NCBI RefSeq assembly: GCF_008271365.1
Contig: NZ_CP043430.1
Coordinates: forward strand, 1,488,001-1,552,000
Source of the DNA: Microbacterium sp. 1S1
GTDB lineage: Bacteria; Actinomycetota; Actinomycetes; Actinomycetales; Microbacteriaceae
Direction: 5' to 3'
DNA length: 64,000 bases
Part shown: piece after piece, positions 50,274 to 59,099 of the stretch
How positions within the stretch are numbered: position 1 is the first letter of the stretch
Layout: the number at the start of each line of letters is the position of its first letter
Program-made: the position numbers and the translations under genes
Notes under the pieces: generated by a model
The model's database searches: none
What the model was told of the DNA's origin: nothing
What the model saw: only the letters and a program-made list of their open reading frames with translations

Positions 50274-50566
50274 CGACGCTGACCCTCATCGGCAAGCCCG
50301 ATTGCCACCTGTGCGACGTGGCCTCCGAGGTCGTCGACGCGGTCATCGCCGAGCTCCCGGACGCCGCCGCGGAGCGCATCCAGATCGTCGAGGCGTCCAT
50401 CCAGGACGACCCTGCCCTGTACGAGCAGTGGTGGGAGAAGATCCCGGTCGTCCTCATCGACGGCCGACTGCACGCGCACTGGCGCGTGTCCCCCGACCGG
50501 CTGCGCGAGGCGCTGGAGGAAGCGGTTGACGCGGAGGCCCGCGCCGACCAGAAGGAGCTGCGATGA
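50270..50566 (+). CDS. Glutaredoxin-like protein (CxxC)
   Basis: A 98-residue thioredoxin-fold protein. The active site is C12-H-L-C15 in GKPDCHLCDVA, and a cis-proline region reads WWEKIPVVLIDG. It belongs to the glutaredoxin-2-like/DUF836 group found in actinobacteria. The start is GTG 50270, overlapping the rhodanese gene; the longer frame reads through its end. It probably reduces disulfides or persulfides, possibly with mycothiol, and could act with the neighbouring rhodanese. Confidence 0.9.
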   Translation: MTTLTLIGKPDCHLCDVASEVVDAVIAELPDAAAERIQIVEASIQDDPALYEQWWEKIPVVLIDGRLHAHWRVSPDRLREALEEAVDAEARADQKELR

Positions 50567-50865
50567 CCATCCGTCATGTCGTGACCTGGAAGCTCGCCGC
50601 GGAGGACGCGGGCGAGCGGCAGGCACAGGCCGCCGAGGTGGCCCGTCGGCTCAACGCTCTCGACGGCGTCGTGCCCCAGCTCCGCAGCATCTGGGCCGGC
50701 GCGAACGACGTCTACCCTGACGCGAACTGGGACGTGACGCTGGTCGCGGACTTCGACTCCGTCGCCGACCTCGAGCAGTACCAGGTGCACCCCGCGCACG
50801 AGGAGGTCGCCCGGTACATCCGCTCCGTCGTCTCCGGCCGTGTGGCGGTCGACGCCGAGCTCTGA
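50563..50865 (+). CDS. Dabb family protein (stress-response alpha/beta barrel)
   Basis: A 100-residue dimeric alpha-beta barrel protein. It begins MTIRHVVTWKLAAED and contains WAGANDVYPDANWDVTLVADFDSVADLEQYQVHPAHEEVARYI split across the core, the Dabb hallmark. The function is uncertain; some members act as polyketide cyclases, and plant members are stress-induced. It is the third overlapping gene of the rhodanese-glutaredoxin set. Confidence 0.92.
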   Translation: MTIRHVVTWKLAAEDAGERQAQAAEVARRLNALDGVVPQLRSIWAGANDVYPDANWDVTLVADFDSVADLEQYQVHPAHEEVARYIRSVVSGRVAVDAEL

Positions 50866-50926
50866 GCGTCGATCGTCGTCCCCACGGCACCGAAACACAA
50901 ACGTAATGCGGCGCGAGCGGATGTCA

Positions 50927-50956
50927 TTGGTCACGCGACGAGCCGCATGTTTAGAT
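50927..50956 (+). promoter_or_regulatory. Promoter of the amino-acid ABC operon
   Basis: TTGGTC (50927-50932), an 18-bp spacer and TTAGAT (50951-50956). The binding-protein gene starts about 50 bases downstream with an AGGAG site. Confidence 0.5.
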
Positions 50957-51008
50957 GAACTCCTACCCGTCCGTGGGCTCACCCGCCCCCCGACTCCCAG
51001 GAGCCGAC

Positions 51009-51821
51009 ATGTCCCGTCGTAACCTCTTCGCCGGCCTCGCGATCGCGGCCACCGCCACCCTCGCGCTCGCCGGATGCGCCACCGGCTCCTCCGATGCGGG
51101 CAACGGCGGCGAGCCCGCCGCCGGCGACGAGTACGGACTCATCGAGGCGGGCACGCTCACCGTCTGCTCCGACATCCCGTACCCGCCGTTCGAGTTCGAG
51201 GGCGAGAACGGCGAGTACACCGGCTTCGACATCGACCTCCTCGGCGCGATCGCCGAGCAGCTCGACCTCGAGCTCTCCGTGCAGGACGTCGGCTTCGACG
51301 CACTGCAGTCCGGCACGACCCTCGCCGCCGGTCAGTGCGACATCGGTGCCTCGGCCATGACGATCACCGACGAGCGCAAGGCCAACATCGACTTCTCCGA
51401 CCCGTACTACGACTCGCTGCAGTCGCTGCTCGTGCGCACCGACTCGGGGATCGAGTCCATCGACGACCTCGACGGCAAGAACGTCGGTGTGCAGCAGGGA
51501 ACGACCGGCGAGGCTTATGCCACGGAGAACGCGAAGGGCGCGCAGCTCGTGCAGTACCCCTCGGACGGCGAACTGTGGCCCGCGATGCAGGCCGGGCAGA
51601 TCGACGCCATCCTGCAGGACCAGCCCGTCAACCTCGAGCACGAGAAGGCTGACTCCGCCTACAAGATCGTGGAGACCTACGAGACCGACGAGTCGTACGG
51701 CTTCGCCTTCGCCAAGGGGGAGAAGGACGAACTCCGCGAGGCTGTGAACGAGGCTCTGCAGGAGCTCCGGGACAACGGCGAGTACGACACCATCTACAAC
51801 GAGTACTTCACGGCCAACTGA
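51009..51821 (+). CDS. Polar amino-acid ABC transporter substrate-binding lipoprotein
   Basis: A 270-residue lipoprotein of the SBP_bac_3 family. The lipobox is LAGC, after a twin-Arg-like but ordinary signal (MSRRNLFAGLAIAATATLAL). The binding domain includes CSDIPYPPFEFEGENGEYTGFDIDL, FDALQSGTTLAAGQCDI, and SAMTITDERKANIDFSDPYYDS, all family landmarks. It binds a polar amino acid such as glutamine, arginine or cystine. AGGAG precedes ATG 51009. The acidic composition suggests an exported protein. Confidence 0.94.
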   Translation: MSRRNLFAGLAIAATATLALAGCATGSSDAGNGGEPAAGDEYGLIEAGTLTVCSDIPYPPFEFEGENGEYTGFDIDLLGAIAEQLDLELSVQDVGFDALQSGTTLAAGQCDIGASAMTITDERKANIDFSDPYYDSLQSLLVRTDSGIESIDDLDGKNVGVQQGTTGEAYATENAKGAQLVQYPSDGELWPAMQAGQIDAILQDQPVNLEHEKADSAYKIVETYETDESYGFAFAKGEKDELREAVNEALQELRDNGEYDTIYNEYFTAN

Positions 51822-51855
51822 GTCGAGAGCTGAGTCGGTCGGGAGGACCTTGACA

Positions 51856-52653
51856 ATGGCGTTGAGGCGCACCACGAAACAGAAGCTGTATCGGTATTCG
51901 ATCTACGCGGTGCTGCTCGCGATCGTCGTCTGGGCGATCGTCAGCACCGATTGGGCACGGATCGCGCAGCTCTACTTCAACCCCGAGGTCGCGGCGAAGA
52001 TGCTCCCGGGCATCATCACCACGGCACTCGTCAACACCCTGTGGTTCACGGCGGTGGCGTTCGCCGGCGGCCTGCTGCTCGGCATCCTGCTGGCGCTGAT
52101 GAAGCTCTCAGTGATCGCGCCCTTCCGGTGGATCGCGACGGCGTGGATCGAGCTGTTCCGCGGTCTGCCCGCGATCCTCACGATCTTCGCGATCGCGTTC
52201 ATCCTGCCGATCGGCCTCGGCGTGCCGGCGACCCGCCTCGGTGGGCCGGTGGTCCTGGGGCTGATCGGTCTGATCCTCGTGGCCTCCGCCTACATGGCCG
52301 AGACCATCCGGGCCGGAATCCAGGCGGTGCCGAAGGGGCAGACCGAGGCGGCGCGTTCGCTCGGCATGTCGCCCATGAAGACGACGTTCTGGATCATCGT
52401 TCCGCAGGGCTTCCGGATCATCATCCCGCCCCTGACGAACGAGTTCGTGCTGCTGCTGAAGGACACCTCACTGCTGTTCGTCGCCGGCTCCTTCATCTGG
52501 TCGAAGGAGCTCACGAACTTCGCGCGGGACGCGGCGACGCAGAATGCCAACGGAACGCCGCTCATCATGGCGGCGATCCTCTACCTGATCGTGACGATCC
52601 CGCTCACGCGTCTCAGCGCGTGGCTGGAGCGTCGGATGGCGAGGACACGATGA
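51856..52653 (+). CDS. Polar amino-acid ABC transporter permease
   Basis: A 265-residue HisM/GlnP-type permease with about five membrane helices. The EAA-loop is [49 protein letters not shown] and [15 protein letters not shown] are typical family stretches. ATG 51856 is preferred, with GGAGG upstream; a TTG at 51850 is too close to that site. It overlaps the ATPase gene by 4 bp and probably acts as a homodimer because no second permease is present. Confidence 0.93.
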   Translation: MALRRTTKQKLYRYSIYAVLLAIVVWAIVSTDWARIAQLYFNPEVAAKMLPGIITTALVNTLWFTAVAFAGGLLLGILLALMKLSVIAPFRWIATAWIELFRGLPAILTIFAIAFILPIGLGVPATRLGGPVVLGLIGLILVASAYMAETIRAGIQAVPKGQTEAARSLGMSPMKTTFWIIVPQGFRIIIPPLTNEFVLLLKDTSLLFVAGSFIWSKELTNFARDAATQNANGTPLIMAAILYLIVTIPLTRLSAWLERRMARTR

Positions 52654-53405
52654 GCACCGACCTGATCGACGTGCAGGCCCCCGCGATCGTCATCCAGGAC
52701 CTGCACAAGAGCTTCGGCGACAACGAGGTGCTCAAGGGCATCGATCTGACGGTCCTCGCCGGCGAGGTCGTCTGCGTGATCGGCCCGTCCGGGTCGGGCA
52801 AGTCGACGCTGCTCCGCTCGGTGAACCTCCTGGAGGAGCCGACGGGCGGGAAGGTGCTCATCGAGGGCATCGACATCACCGACCCCGACATCGACATCGA
52901 CCGGGTGCGCACCCGCATCGGGATGGTGTTCCAGAGCTTCAACCTCTTCCCGCACCTCAGCGTGCTCGGCAACCTCACGATCGCGCAGCAGCGGGTGAAG
53001 AAGCGCTCGAAGGCGGAAGCGGAGAAGGTGGCCCGCGCCATGCTCGAGCGCGTCGGGCTCGCCGAGAAGGCGGACGCCTACCCCGGGCATCTCTCCGGCG
53101 GTCAGCAGCAGCGTGTCGCCATCGCGCGGGCGCTGTGCATGAACCCCGACATGATGCTCTTCGACGAGCCGACGTCGGCCCTCGACCCGGAGCTCGTCGG
53201 CGAGGTGCTGCAGGTCATGCGGTCGCTGGCGGACGAGGGCATGACGATGCTCGTCGTCACGCACGAGATGGGCTTCGCGCGCGAGGTCGGGTCGCGGCTG
53301 ATCTTCATGGACGGCGGACACATCGTCGAGGAGGGCGACCCCCGCGAGGTGCTGGCGAATCCGCAGCACCAGCGCACCAAGGACTTCCTCTCCCGCGTCC
53401 TGTAA
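52650..53405 (+). CDS. Polar amino-acid ABC transporter ATP-binding protein
   Basis: A 251-residue GlnQ/HisP-type ATPase. Walker A is GPSGSGKST, the Q-loop region is [19 protein letters not shown], the signature is [15 protein letters not shown], Walker B is [15 protein letters not shown], and the H-loop is [11 protein letters not shown]. The tail [20 protein letters not shown] is standard. It completes a three-gene importer. Its stop is followed by a nested inverted repeat. Confidence 0.95.
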   Translation: MSTDLIDVQAPAIVIQDLHKSFGDNEVLKGIDLTVLAGEVVCVIGPSGSGKSTLLRSVNLLEEPTGGKVLIEGIDITDPDIDIDRVRTRIGMVFQSFNLFPHLSVLGNLTIAQQRVKKRSKAEAEKVARAMLERVGLAEKADAYPGHLSGGQQQRVAIARALCMNPDMMLFDEPTSALDPELVGEVLQVMRSLADEGMTMLVVTHEMGFAREVGSRLIFMDGGHIVEEGDPREVLANPQHQRTKDFLSRVL

Positions 53406-53429
53406 CTCTCTCGCGCTCTCCCGGTGTCG

Positions 53430-53510
53430 CCGAGACCCCGTGCATCCGCCGAGACCCCCCGGCTGCAGATGTCTGCAGCCGGGGGTCTCGACGTGAACCC
53501 GGGGTCGCGG
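53430..53510. repeat. Nested inverted repeat at a convergent junction (copy 1)
   Basis: An inner arm CGAGACCCCCCGGCTGCAGA (53450-53469) faces its inverted copy at 53472-53490, with one bulged base. Outer copies of CGAGACCCCG lie at 53431-53440 and, inverted with one mismatch, at 53500-53510. The structure shares its CGAGACCCCG unit with the repeat at 59014-59097. It fills the gap between two convergent transport operons. Confidence 0.8.
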
Positions 53511-53511
53511 G

Positions 53512-54603
53512 TCAGCCGCGGGGGCGCACGACCACCGGGACGGGGGTCACCGCGATGCGGACGCGGTCACCGAACGACGGGTGCACGGAGGGAGCGTGCT
53601 GCACGCGGACGAGCTCGCCCGACTCCGTGCGCACGAGGGTCCGCCGCATGCTGCCGAGGAACGTGCTCTCCTCCACGAGGGCATCGGTCGCGGCGTCCTC
53701 CGAGGAGGTGAAGTGGACGTTCTCCGGACGGAGGTACACGTCGACGGGGCCGTCGGCGGAGGTCTGCAGCGGAAGACGCTGCCCCCACACGACGACGTGA
53801 TCGCCCTCGGCGACCCCGGACACGACGCTGGAGAGGCCGACGAAGGCGGCGACCTCGGGGCTCGCGGGGGCCGTGTACAGCTCCTCCGGAGAGCCGATCT
53901 GCTCGATGCGACCTGCGTTCATGACCGCGATCCGGTCGGACACCGCGAGGGCCTCCTCCTGGTCGTGGGTAACGAACACGGTCGTGATGCCGAGGCGCAG
54001 TTGGATGCGCCGGATCTCATCCCGAAGCTGCGCCCGCACCTTGGCATCGAGGGCGGAGAGCGGCTCGTCGAGCAGCAACACCCGGGGTTCCGTCACGAGG
54101 GCGCGCGCCAGGGCCACGCGCTGCTGCTGTCCGCCCGAGAGCTGATGCGGGAACCGGTCGGCGAGGTCGGCGAGGCCCACGAGAGCCAGCGCATCGAGAG
54201 CACGCCGCGCCGCCTCGCCCCTGCCGACACCCCGACGACGGAGTCCGAATGCGGTGTTGTCGACGACGCGCAAGTGCGGGAAGAGCGAGTACGACTGGAA
54301 CACCATGCCGATGTCGCGTCGGTTGGTCGGTACCCGGGACACGTCGCCGCCGCCGAGCAGCACCGCGCCCTCGTCGGCGCCCTCGAGCCCGGCGAGCACG
54401 CGGAGCAACGTCGTCTTGCCGCAACCGGACGGGCCCAGGAGCGAGACGAACTCCCCGGGAGCGATGTCGAGGTCGACGCCGTGCAGCACTCGCGTGCCGC
54501 CGTAGCTCTTCACGATTCCCTGAAGCTCGACTCGCGTGCCCTCGCCCGCCTGGGCGAGCAGCAGGTTGTCCTTGGTGCGCGGAAGCGCGTGATCGGTGGT
54601 CAT
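53512..54603 (-). CDS. ABC importer ATP-binding protein (PotA/FbpC type)
   Basis: A 363-residue ATPase. Walker A is GPSGCGKTT, the Q-loop is GMVFQSYSLFPHLRVVDN, the signature is [15 protein letters not shown], Walker B is VLLLDEPLSALD, and the H-loop is VTHDQEEAL. A C-terminal TOBE regulatory domain spans about 280-350. PotA/CysA-type ATPases serve polyamine, iron, thiamine or phosphonate uptake. It overlaps the permease gene by 4 bp in a four-gene operon. Confidence 0.93.
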   Translation of the reverse strand: MTTDHALPRTKDNLLLAQAGEGTRVELQGIVKSYGGTRVLHGVDLDIAPGEFVSLLGPSGCGKTTLLRVLAGLEGADEGAVLLGGGDVSRVPTNRRDIGMVFQSYSLFPHLRVVDNTAFGLRRRGVGRGEAARRALDALALVGLADLADRFPHQLSGGQQQRVALARALVTEPRVLLLDEPLSALDAKVRAQLRDEIRRIQLRLGITTVFVTHDQEEALAVSDRIAVMNAGRIEQIGSPEELYTAPASPEVAAFVGLSSVVSGVAEGDHVVVWGQRLPLQTSADGPVDVYLRPENVHFTSSEDAATDALVEESTFLGSMRRTLVRTESGELVRVQHAPSVHPSFGDRVRIAVTPVPVVVRPRG

Positions 54604-55391
54604 GAGCGGGCCTTTCGCGGACCGCGGGCGACGCGGCCGATGAGCAGGAGCAGGAGGAAGACGAACAGCAGAGCGAGCAGTGTGAAGATCGCGGGTGCGT
54701 ACGGATCCTGCTTCTGCACGACGACCATGGCGGTCTGGAACACCTGGCGATTCAGGAGTGAGGCGATCGTGAACTCGCCGAGCACCACCGCGATGGAGAT
54801 CAGCGAGGCGGCGAGCAGTCCCTGGCGAAGGTTCGGGGCGAGCACGCGGACGACGACCGTGGGCCAGCCCGCGCCGAGCGAGCGTGCGGCCTCCGACAGC
54901 GTGCGCAGGTCGGCGGCATCGATCGACGCCTGGATCGAGCGGAAGGCGAACGGGAGGACCGTGATGCCGTACGCGAAGGCAAGGGTCCAGGTGCCTGTGC
55001 CGACGGTCCGACCGATCTGCAGGTAGATCGGCGCGAGCCCCACCACGAGGACGATCGCCGGGATCGAGATCGGCAGGAGCGCGGCGAACTCGAACGCGGC
55101 CTTGAGGCGGGGGAAGCGCAGGTTCACCAGGATCATCGTGGGGGCCAGGAGGAACAGCACGATCGCCACGGTCACCGCGGCAAGGACGAGGGAGTTCGCG
55201 AGACCCGTCCAGATGGGCCGCAGCGTCGCGGACGCTGCGGGGTCGAACAGGGCCGCCCAGTGCGCCAAGGAGAGGCCGTTCGGGCCCCGCAGCGTGAAGA
55301 GGAACGTCGACACGAGGGGCACGGCGAAGAACAGCCCCACTACGATGCCGATCACCGCACGGGTCAGGCGGGACGGGGCGAGGCCGTTCAT
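54600..55391 (-). CDS. ABC importer permease 2 (PotC/ThiP type)
   Basis: A 263-residue permease with about six membrane helices. The EAA loop is ARSLGAGWPTVVVRVLAPNLRQGLL. The start ATG 55391 overlaps the stop of permease 1 by 4 bp; the much longer open frame upstream is a shadow of permease 1. It pairs with permease 1 to form the channel. The FTIASLLNRQVFQTAMVVV stretch is common to polyamine/Fe/thiamine-type systems. Confidence 0.92.
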   Translation of the reverse strand: MNGLAPSRLTRAVIGIVVGLFFAVPLVSTFLFTLRGPNGLSLAHWAALFDPAASATLRPIWTGLANSLVLAAVTVAIVLFLLAPTMILVNLRFPRLKAAFEFAALLPISIPAIVLVVGLAPIYLQIGRTVGTGTWTLAFAYGITVLPFAFRSIQASIDAADLRTLSEAARSLGAGWPTVVVRVLAPNLRQGLLAASLISIAVVLGEFTIASLLNRQVFQTAMVVVQKQDPYAPAIFTLLALLFVFLLLLLIGRVARGPRKARS

Positions 55392-56326
55392 GCCTGCCAC
55401 CGGGCGGCGCGTCGCTGAATGAGCGAGTAGAGCGCCATGACCACGCCGACCACGACGATCATGCCGAGGGCGAGAGCGCCGGCGAGGTTCTCCCGGCCGA
55501 GCAGGGTCTCGCTTGTGAGCGCCGTGCGGATCTGCAGCGGGACGATCTGCGATCCCTGACTGGCGAGGGCGGCGGCGGTGGCGTACGAGGAGAACGCGTT
55601 CGCGAAGAGGAGCAGCAGACTGGCGAAGAACGACGGTGCCAGCACCGGCAGACCGATGCGCAGCCAGAAGCTCGCCCTGCTGCCCCCGAGGGTGAGGTTC
55701 GCCTCGACCCACTGCGGCTTGAGGGCGGCGAGGGCGGGCAGGAAGGTGATGACCATCAGCGGCACCTGGAAGTAGATGTAGGGGAGGACGAGGCCAGGCA
55801 GTTCGTACAGCCAGGTGCCCTCCGCGAAGATGTCGACACCGAAGGCGTCGCGGAGGGAGACGGTGACGACGCCCTGAATGCCGATCGTTGCGATGAAGGC
55901 GAAGGCGAGCATGACCCCGCCGAACTGCGCGAGGACCCCCGCGGCGGCATCGACGGACCGGCGCACGCCGCCGTCCGGATCCATGCCGAGCAGCGCGTAC
56001 GAGACGAGGGCGCCGAGGACGGCGCCGACCACCGCGGTGAGCAGGGACAGTCCGGCCGAGCTCGCGAAGGTCGTGAGCACGACCGGGTCGGCGAGAGCGG
56101 CGATGTTCGTCCAGGTGAAGGCGCCGTCGCCGTCGAAGAACCCGCTGCCGATCGCGAGCACCGTGGGCACCGCGAGGAAGAGCAGCACATAGGCGGCGAA
56201 GGGGACGAGCCCCAGCCACGCCGCGGACGACGCCGACCTCCGGACCCGCGCGTGCGACGCGGATCCGGAGGGGGTGACGGGGGCGGACGCCGTGGCGTCC
56301 ACCCCCGGTGCGGCGAGGACGGTCAC
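55388..56326 (-). CDS. ABC importer permease 1 (PotB type)
   Basis: A 312-residue permease with six membrane segments. LGLVPFAAYVLLFLAVPTVLAIGSGFF is helix 1, and the EAA-like loop reads NLTLGGSRASFWLRIGLPVLAP. The start is GTG 56326, overlapping the binding-protein stop (GTGA); the longer frame upstream is a shadow. The first 30 residues are Ala/Ser-rich and cytoplasmic. Confidence 0.92.
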   Translation of the reverse strand: MTVLAAPGVDATASAPVTPSGSASHARVRRSASSAAWLGLVPFAAYVLLFLAVPTVLAIGSGFFDGDGAFTWTNIAALADPVVLTTFASSAGLSLLTAVVGAVLGALVSYALLGMDPDGGVRRSVDAAAGVLAQFGGVMLAFAFIATIGIQGVVTVSLRDAFGVDIFAEGTWLYELPGLVLPYIYFQVPLMVITFLPALAALKPQWVEANLTLGGSRASFWLRIGLPVLAPSFFASLLLLFANAFSSYATAAALASQGSQIVPLQIRTALTSETLLGRENLAGALALGMIVVVGVVMALYSLIQRRAARWQA

Positions 56327-57462
56327 TGGACCGCCGCTGCCCACTTCTCGCCGAGCAGCGTGCCGGCGTTCTCGGACTGCTCCTCGGTCGGCACGACGGT
56401 CTCCTCCGGAGCCTCGGGGAGAGCGGATGCGAGCTCCTCGTCGATCGTGCCGGCCTCGGTCATCGCCTCCATACGCACGGGACGGGCGCCGCCCTTCAGC
56501 CACAGGTTCTGCACTTCGTCGCTGTAGAGGAACTCCTGCCACAGGCGCGCGGCGGCCGGGTTCGGAGCGTCCACGTTGATGGCCTGGTTGTAGTACCCCG
56601 CGTAGCCGGTGCCGTCCAAGACCTCGACCTTCCAGTCCGGGTTGTCAGCCGTGTGTGCGGCGTTCAAGTAGTCCCAGTCGAAGACCACGGGGGTCTCGCC
56701 GCTGGCGACGGTCGCGGTCGTCACGTCGACCTTGAGCAGGTTTCCCGCCTTCTGCAGCTCGGAGAAGAAGTCGATTCCGGGCTGGAAATCGTCGAGCGTG
56801 CCGCCCGACTGCACGGTCGCGAGGCCCACGGCCGCGAAGGCCGCTCCGGCCTGGGTCGGGTCACCGTTGATGGCGACGGCGCCCTTGTAATCAGCGGAGA
56901 GGAGATCGGACAGTTCGGCCGGCGCCTCGAAGGCCGAGGAGTCGTAGCCGATCGACATATAGCCGCCGTAGTCGCCGACGAAGAGTCCGGTGGGCTCCTT
57001 CAGCTCGTCGGGGATGTCGTCCCAGGTCTGGACCTTGTAGGGGGCGAAGGCGTCCGTGTTCTGCAGAGCGACGGTCAGGCCGAGGTCGAAGACGTCGGGA
57101 GCGGTGTCGAGGCCCTTGTTCGTTTCGGCGGCCTGGATCTCCTCGGCGCTGGAGACATCGGGCGAGGCCTCGTTGATGGTGATCTCGGGGTACTTCTCGG
57201 CGAACAGGTCGAGGATCTCGCCGTAGTTCGCCCAGTCGCGCGGCAGCGCGATGACGTTGAGCTGACCCTCTTCCTTGGCGGCGGCCTCGAGGTCGGCGAA
57301 GGAGCCGAAGTCCTCGACAGAGGTCGCGCTCGCCGCATCCACGGCGTCGCCTCCCGCCGCCGGGGCGTCCGTCGCGGAGGCGCAGGAGGTCAGTGCGATG
57401 ACGGCCGTGGTGGCCAGGGCGATGCCGGCGCCGATGCGCGCGCGGCGGGGGGAGCGTGCCAT
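56323..57462 (-). CDS. ABC importer substrate-binding lipoprotein (PotD/ThiB/Fbp class)
   Basis: A 379-residue lipoprotein. The signal peptide ends LTSC at about residue 27. The fold is family 1/8 of extracellular solute-binding proteins: LNVIALPRDWANYGEILDLFAEKYPEI, AETNKGLDTAPDVFDLGLTVAL, and FDWDYLNAAHTADNP. The ligand could be a polyamine, thiamine, phosphonate or ferric ion; aspartates that bind polyamines cannot be confirmed by eye. A 12-bp inverted repeat in its leader covers the ribosome site. Confidence 0.88.
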   Translation of the reverse strand: MARSPRRARIGAGIALATTAVIALTSCASATDAPAAGGDAVDAASATSVEDFGSFADLEAAAKEEGQLNVIALPRDWANYGEILDLFAEKYPEITINEASPDVSSAEEIQAAETNKGLDTAPDVFDLGLTVALQNTDAFAPYKVQTWDDIPDELKEPTGLFVGDYGGYMSIGYDSSAFEAPAELSDLLSADYKGAVAINGDPTQAGAAFAAVGLATVQSGGTLDDFQPGIDFFSELQKAGNLLKVDVTTATVASGETPVVFDWDYLNAAHTADNPDWKVEVLDGTGYAGYYNQAINVDAPNPAAARLWQEFLYSDEVQNLWLKGGARPVRMEAMTEAGTIDEELASALPEAPEETVVPTEEQSENAGTLLGEKWAAAVQ

Positions 57463-57463
57463 G

Positions 57464-57518
57464 AGTGTCCTCTCGGTGTCCGGCGCTGTGAGCCGGGGTC
57501 GGGTTGCGAGAGGACACT
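57464..57518 (-). promoter_or_regulatory. 12-bp inverted repeat over the binding-protein ribosome site
   Basis: AGTGTCCTCTCG (57464-57475) is the exact inverse of CGAGAGGACACT (57507-57518), 31 bases apart. The GAGAGGA Shine-Dalgarno of the gene on the minus strand is inside the proximal arm. An inner CCGGC/GCCGG pair (57480-57484/57492-57496) extends the fold. It may be an RNA hairpin masking translation, or a DNA operator. Confidence 0.55.
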
Positions 57519-57594
57519 ATGAGGCCCAGGTAGCCGCGCGGAGCGGCCGGGGTGAACGGTCGGTGTCCGGAGGGTGGCGTGCTGCGTCGCGAGG

Positions 57595-58110
57595 TCAGTC
57601 GTTCGGGACCGCGTACTTGAAGCCGCGGTGCGAGCCCACGTAGCCGAGTCGCTCGTAGAACCGATGGGCGTCGGTGCGGGCGGCGTCGGAGGTGAGCTGC
57701 ACCATTGCGGCACCGAGGGCGGGAGCCGCGGCGTCACCGACCCAGCGCATGACCGCGGAGCCGATGCCGGCAGAGCGGAGATCGCTGCGGACCCGGACCG
57801 CCTCGACGAGCAGCCGTCGGGCGCCGCGCCGCGCCATCCCCGGGATCGAGGTGAGTTGCAGGGTACCGACCACCGCATCGTCGAGCTCGACCACCAGCAG
57901 ATCGTTCGACGGATCGGCCAGGATCTCGCGGAGACCCCGCTCGTAGGCCGGACGGTCGTCATCCGAGGCCACATCCCCGCGGGCGGCGCTGATCGGATCG
58001 TCCGCGAGCAGCGCGATGACGGCGTCGGCATCGCCCTCGGTCGCCCTCCGGAGCACGGCGTCCCCGTTTCTCGACGCGATCGGGTGCGGCAACGGGAGAG
58101 CGTGGAGCAT
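57595..58110 (-). CDS. GNAT-family N-acetyltransferase
   Basis: A 171-residue acetyltransferase. The acetyl-CoA motif is VRVRSDLRSAGIGSAVMRWVGD. Motif B is the AHRFYERLGYVGSHRGFKY end. VVGTLQLTSIPGMARRGARRLLVEAV is the central sheet typical of one GNAT subgroup. It is divergent from the TSUP gene. The substrate is unknown; members of this subgroup often acetylate small amines or antibiotics. Confidence 0.9.
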   Translation of the reverse strand: MLHALPLPHPIASRNGDAVLRRATEGDADAVIALLADDPISAARGDVASDDDRPAYERGLREILADPSNDLLVVELDDAVVGTLQLTSIPGMARRGARRLLVEAVRVRSDLRSAGIGSAVMRWVGDAAAPALGAAMVQLTSDAARTDAHRFYERLGYVGSHRGFKYAVPND

Positions 58111-58169
58111 GACTCCAGTCTGCCAGCGAGGCCGATGCGGGGCGGACGCCGCGACTCTGGAATCATGGC

Positions 58170-59000
58170 GTGGTGGATATCGGCAGCCTCCTCGGACTCG
58201 AGCAGCTCACCTGGGGGATGCTGATCCTCATCGTTGTGGCGGCGTTCAGCGCCGGATGGATCGACGCGGTCGTCGGCGGGGGAGGGCTGCTGCAGCTTCC
58301 GGCGCTGCTCCTCATCCCCGGCATCGCCCCGGTCCAGGCGCTCGCGACGAACAAGCTCGCCTCCGTGTTCGGGACCGCGACGAGCAGCATCACCTACTAC
58401 CGTCGCGCGAAACCCGACCTCCGCACGGCTCTACCGATGGCGGTGATCGCGCTGATCGGCTCGTTCGGGGGCGCGGCGGTCGCGACCGTCCTGCCCCCGG
58501 CCGCGTTCAAACCGATCATCGTGATCGCGCTGCTGGCGGTGGCCCTGTTCACCGCTCTCCGGCCGCAGCTCGGGGCCGCGACGCAGTTGCGCTTCCACGG
58601 GCACAAACACCACATCATGGCCGGGCTCGCCGGGCTCGGCATCGGGTTCTACGACGGGATGATCGGTCCGGGAACGGGTACCTTCCTCGTGATCACCCTC
58701 GTCGCGCTCCTGGGCTACGACTTCCTGCAGGCGAGCGCGAAGGCCAAGATCGTCAACCTGGCGACGAACGCGGGGGCACTGCTCCTGTTCATCCCGCACG
58801 GCTCGGTGCTGTGGCTGCTCGGTGGGATCCTGGCGGTCGCGAACGTCGCCGGCAGTTACCTGGGATCGCGGATGGCCATCTCGCGCGGCACGACGTTCAT
58901 CCGCGTGGTGTTCCTCGTCGTGGTGGTGGCTCTCATCGCGAAGCTCGGCGTCGACGTGTGGAACGAGAACCTCGCCCCGGCTTTCGCGTCGTTCGCATAG
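58170..59000 (+). CDS. TSUP-family exporter (TauE/SafE)
   Basis: A 276-residue membrane protein with about eight helices in two repeats. It has the TSUP motifs GWIDAVVGGGGLLQLPALLL and GFYDGMIGPGTGTFLVI, and LATNKLASVFGTATSSITY. The family exports or imports sulfur- or carbon-containing anions such as sulfite or sulfoacetate. The start is GTG 58170; an ATG at 58165 is in another frame. It ends at a convergent junction with aspS that contains a nested inverted repeat. Confidence 0.9.
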   Translation: MVDIGSLLGLEQLTWGMLILIVVAAFSAGWIDAVVGGGGLLQLPALLLIPGIAPVQALATNKLASVFGTATSSITYYRRAKPDLRTALPMAVIALIGSFGGAAVATVLPPAAFKPIIVIALLAVALFTALRPQLGAATQLRFHGHKHHIMAGLAGLGIGFYDGMIGPGTGTFLVITLVALLGYDFLQASAKAKIVNLATNAGALLLFIPHGSVLWLLGGILAVANVAGSYLGSRMAISRGTTFIRVVFLVVVVALIAKLGVDVWNENLAPAFASFA

Positions 59001-59013
59001 TCTCCTTTTCCTT

Positions 59014-59097
59014 CGCCGAGGCCCCGGATACGCGACGAGACCCCGGGCTGCCAGCGGCAGTGTCCCGGGGTCTCGGCGGTAATACGGGGTCTCGGCG
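59014..59097. repeat. Nested inverted repeat at a convergent junction (copy 2)
   Basis: The inner stem is CGAGACCCCGGG (59036-59047) with CCCGGGGTCTCG (59064-59075), extended by CTGCC/GGCAG. The outer arms are CGCCGAGGCCCCG (59014-59026) and CGGGGTCTCGGCG (59085-59097), with one mismatch. The unit CGCCGAGACCCCG thus occurs four times, two in each direction. It is the same design as the repeat at 53430-53510. Confidence 0.82.
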
Positions 59098-59099
59098 GG

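Noticed and set aside
54600..56219. 539-codon frame suggesting a fused permease
   Set aside because: Its first half is a shadow of permease 1. The true permease 2 starts at ATG 55391, with the usual 4-bp overlap.
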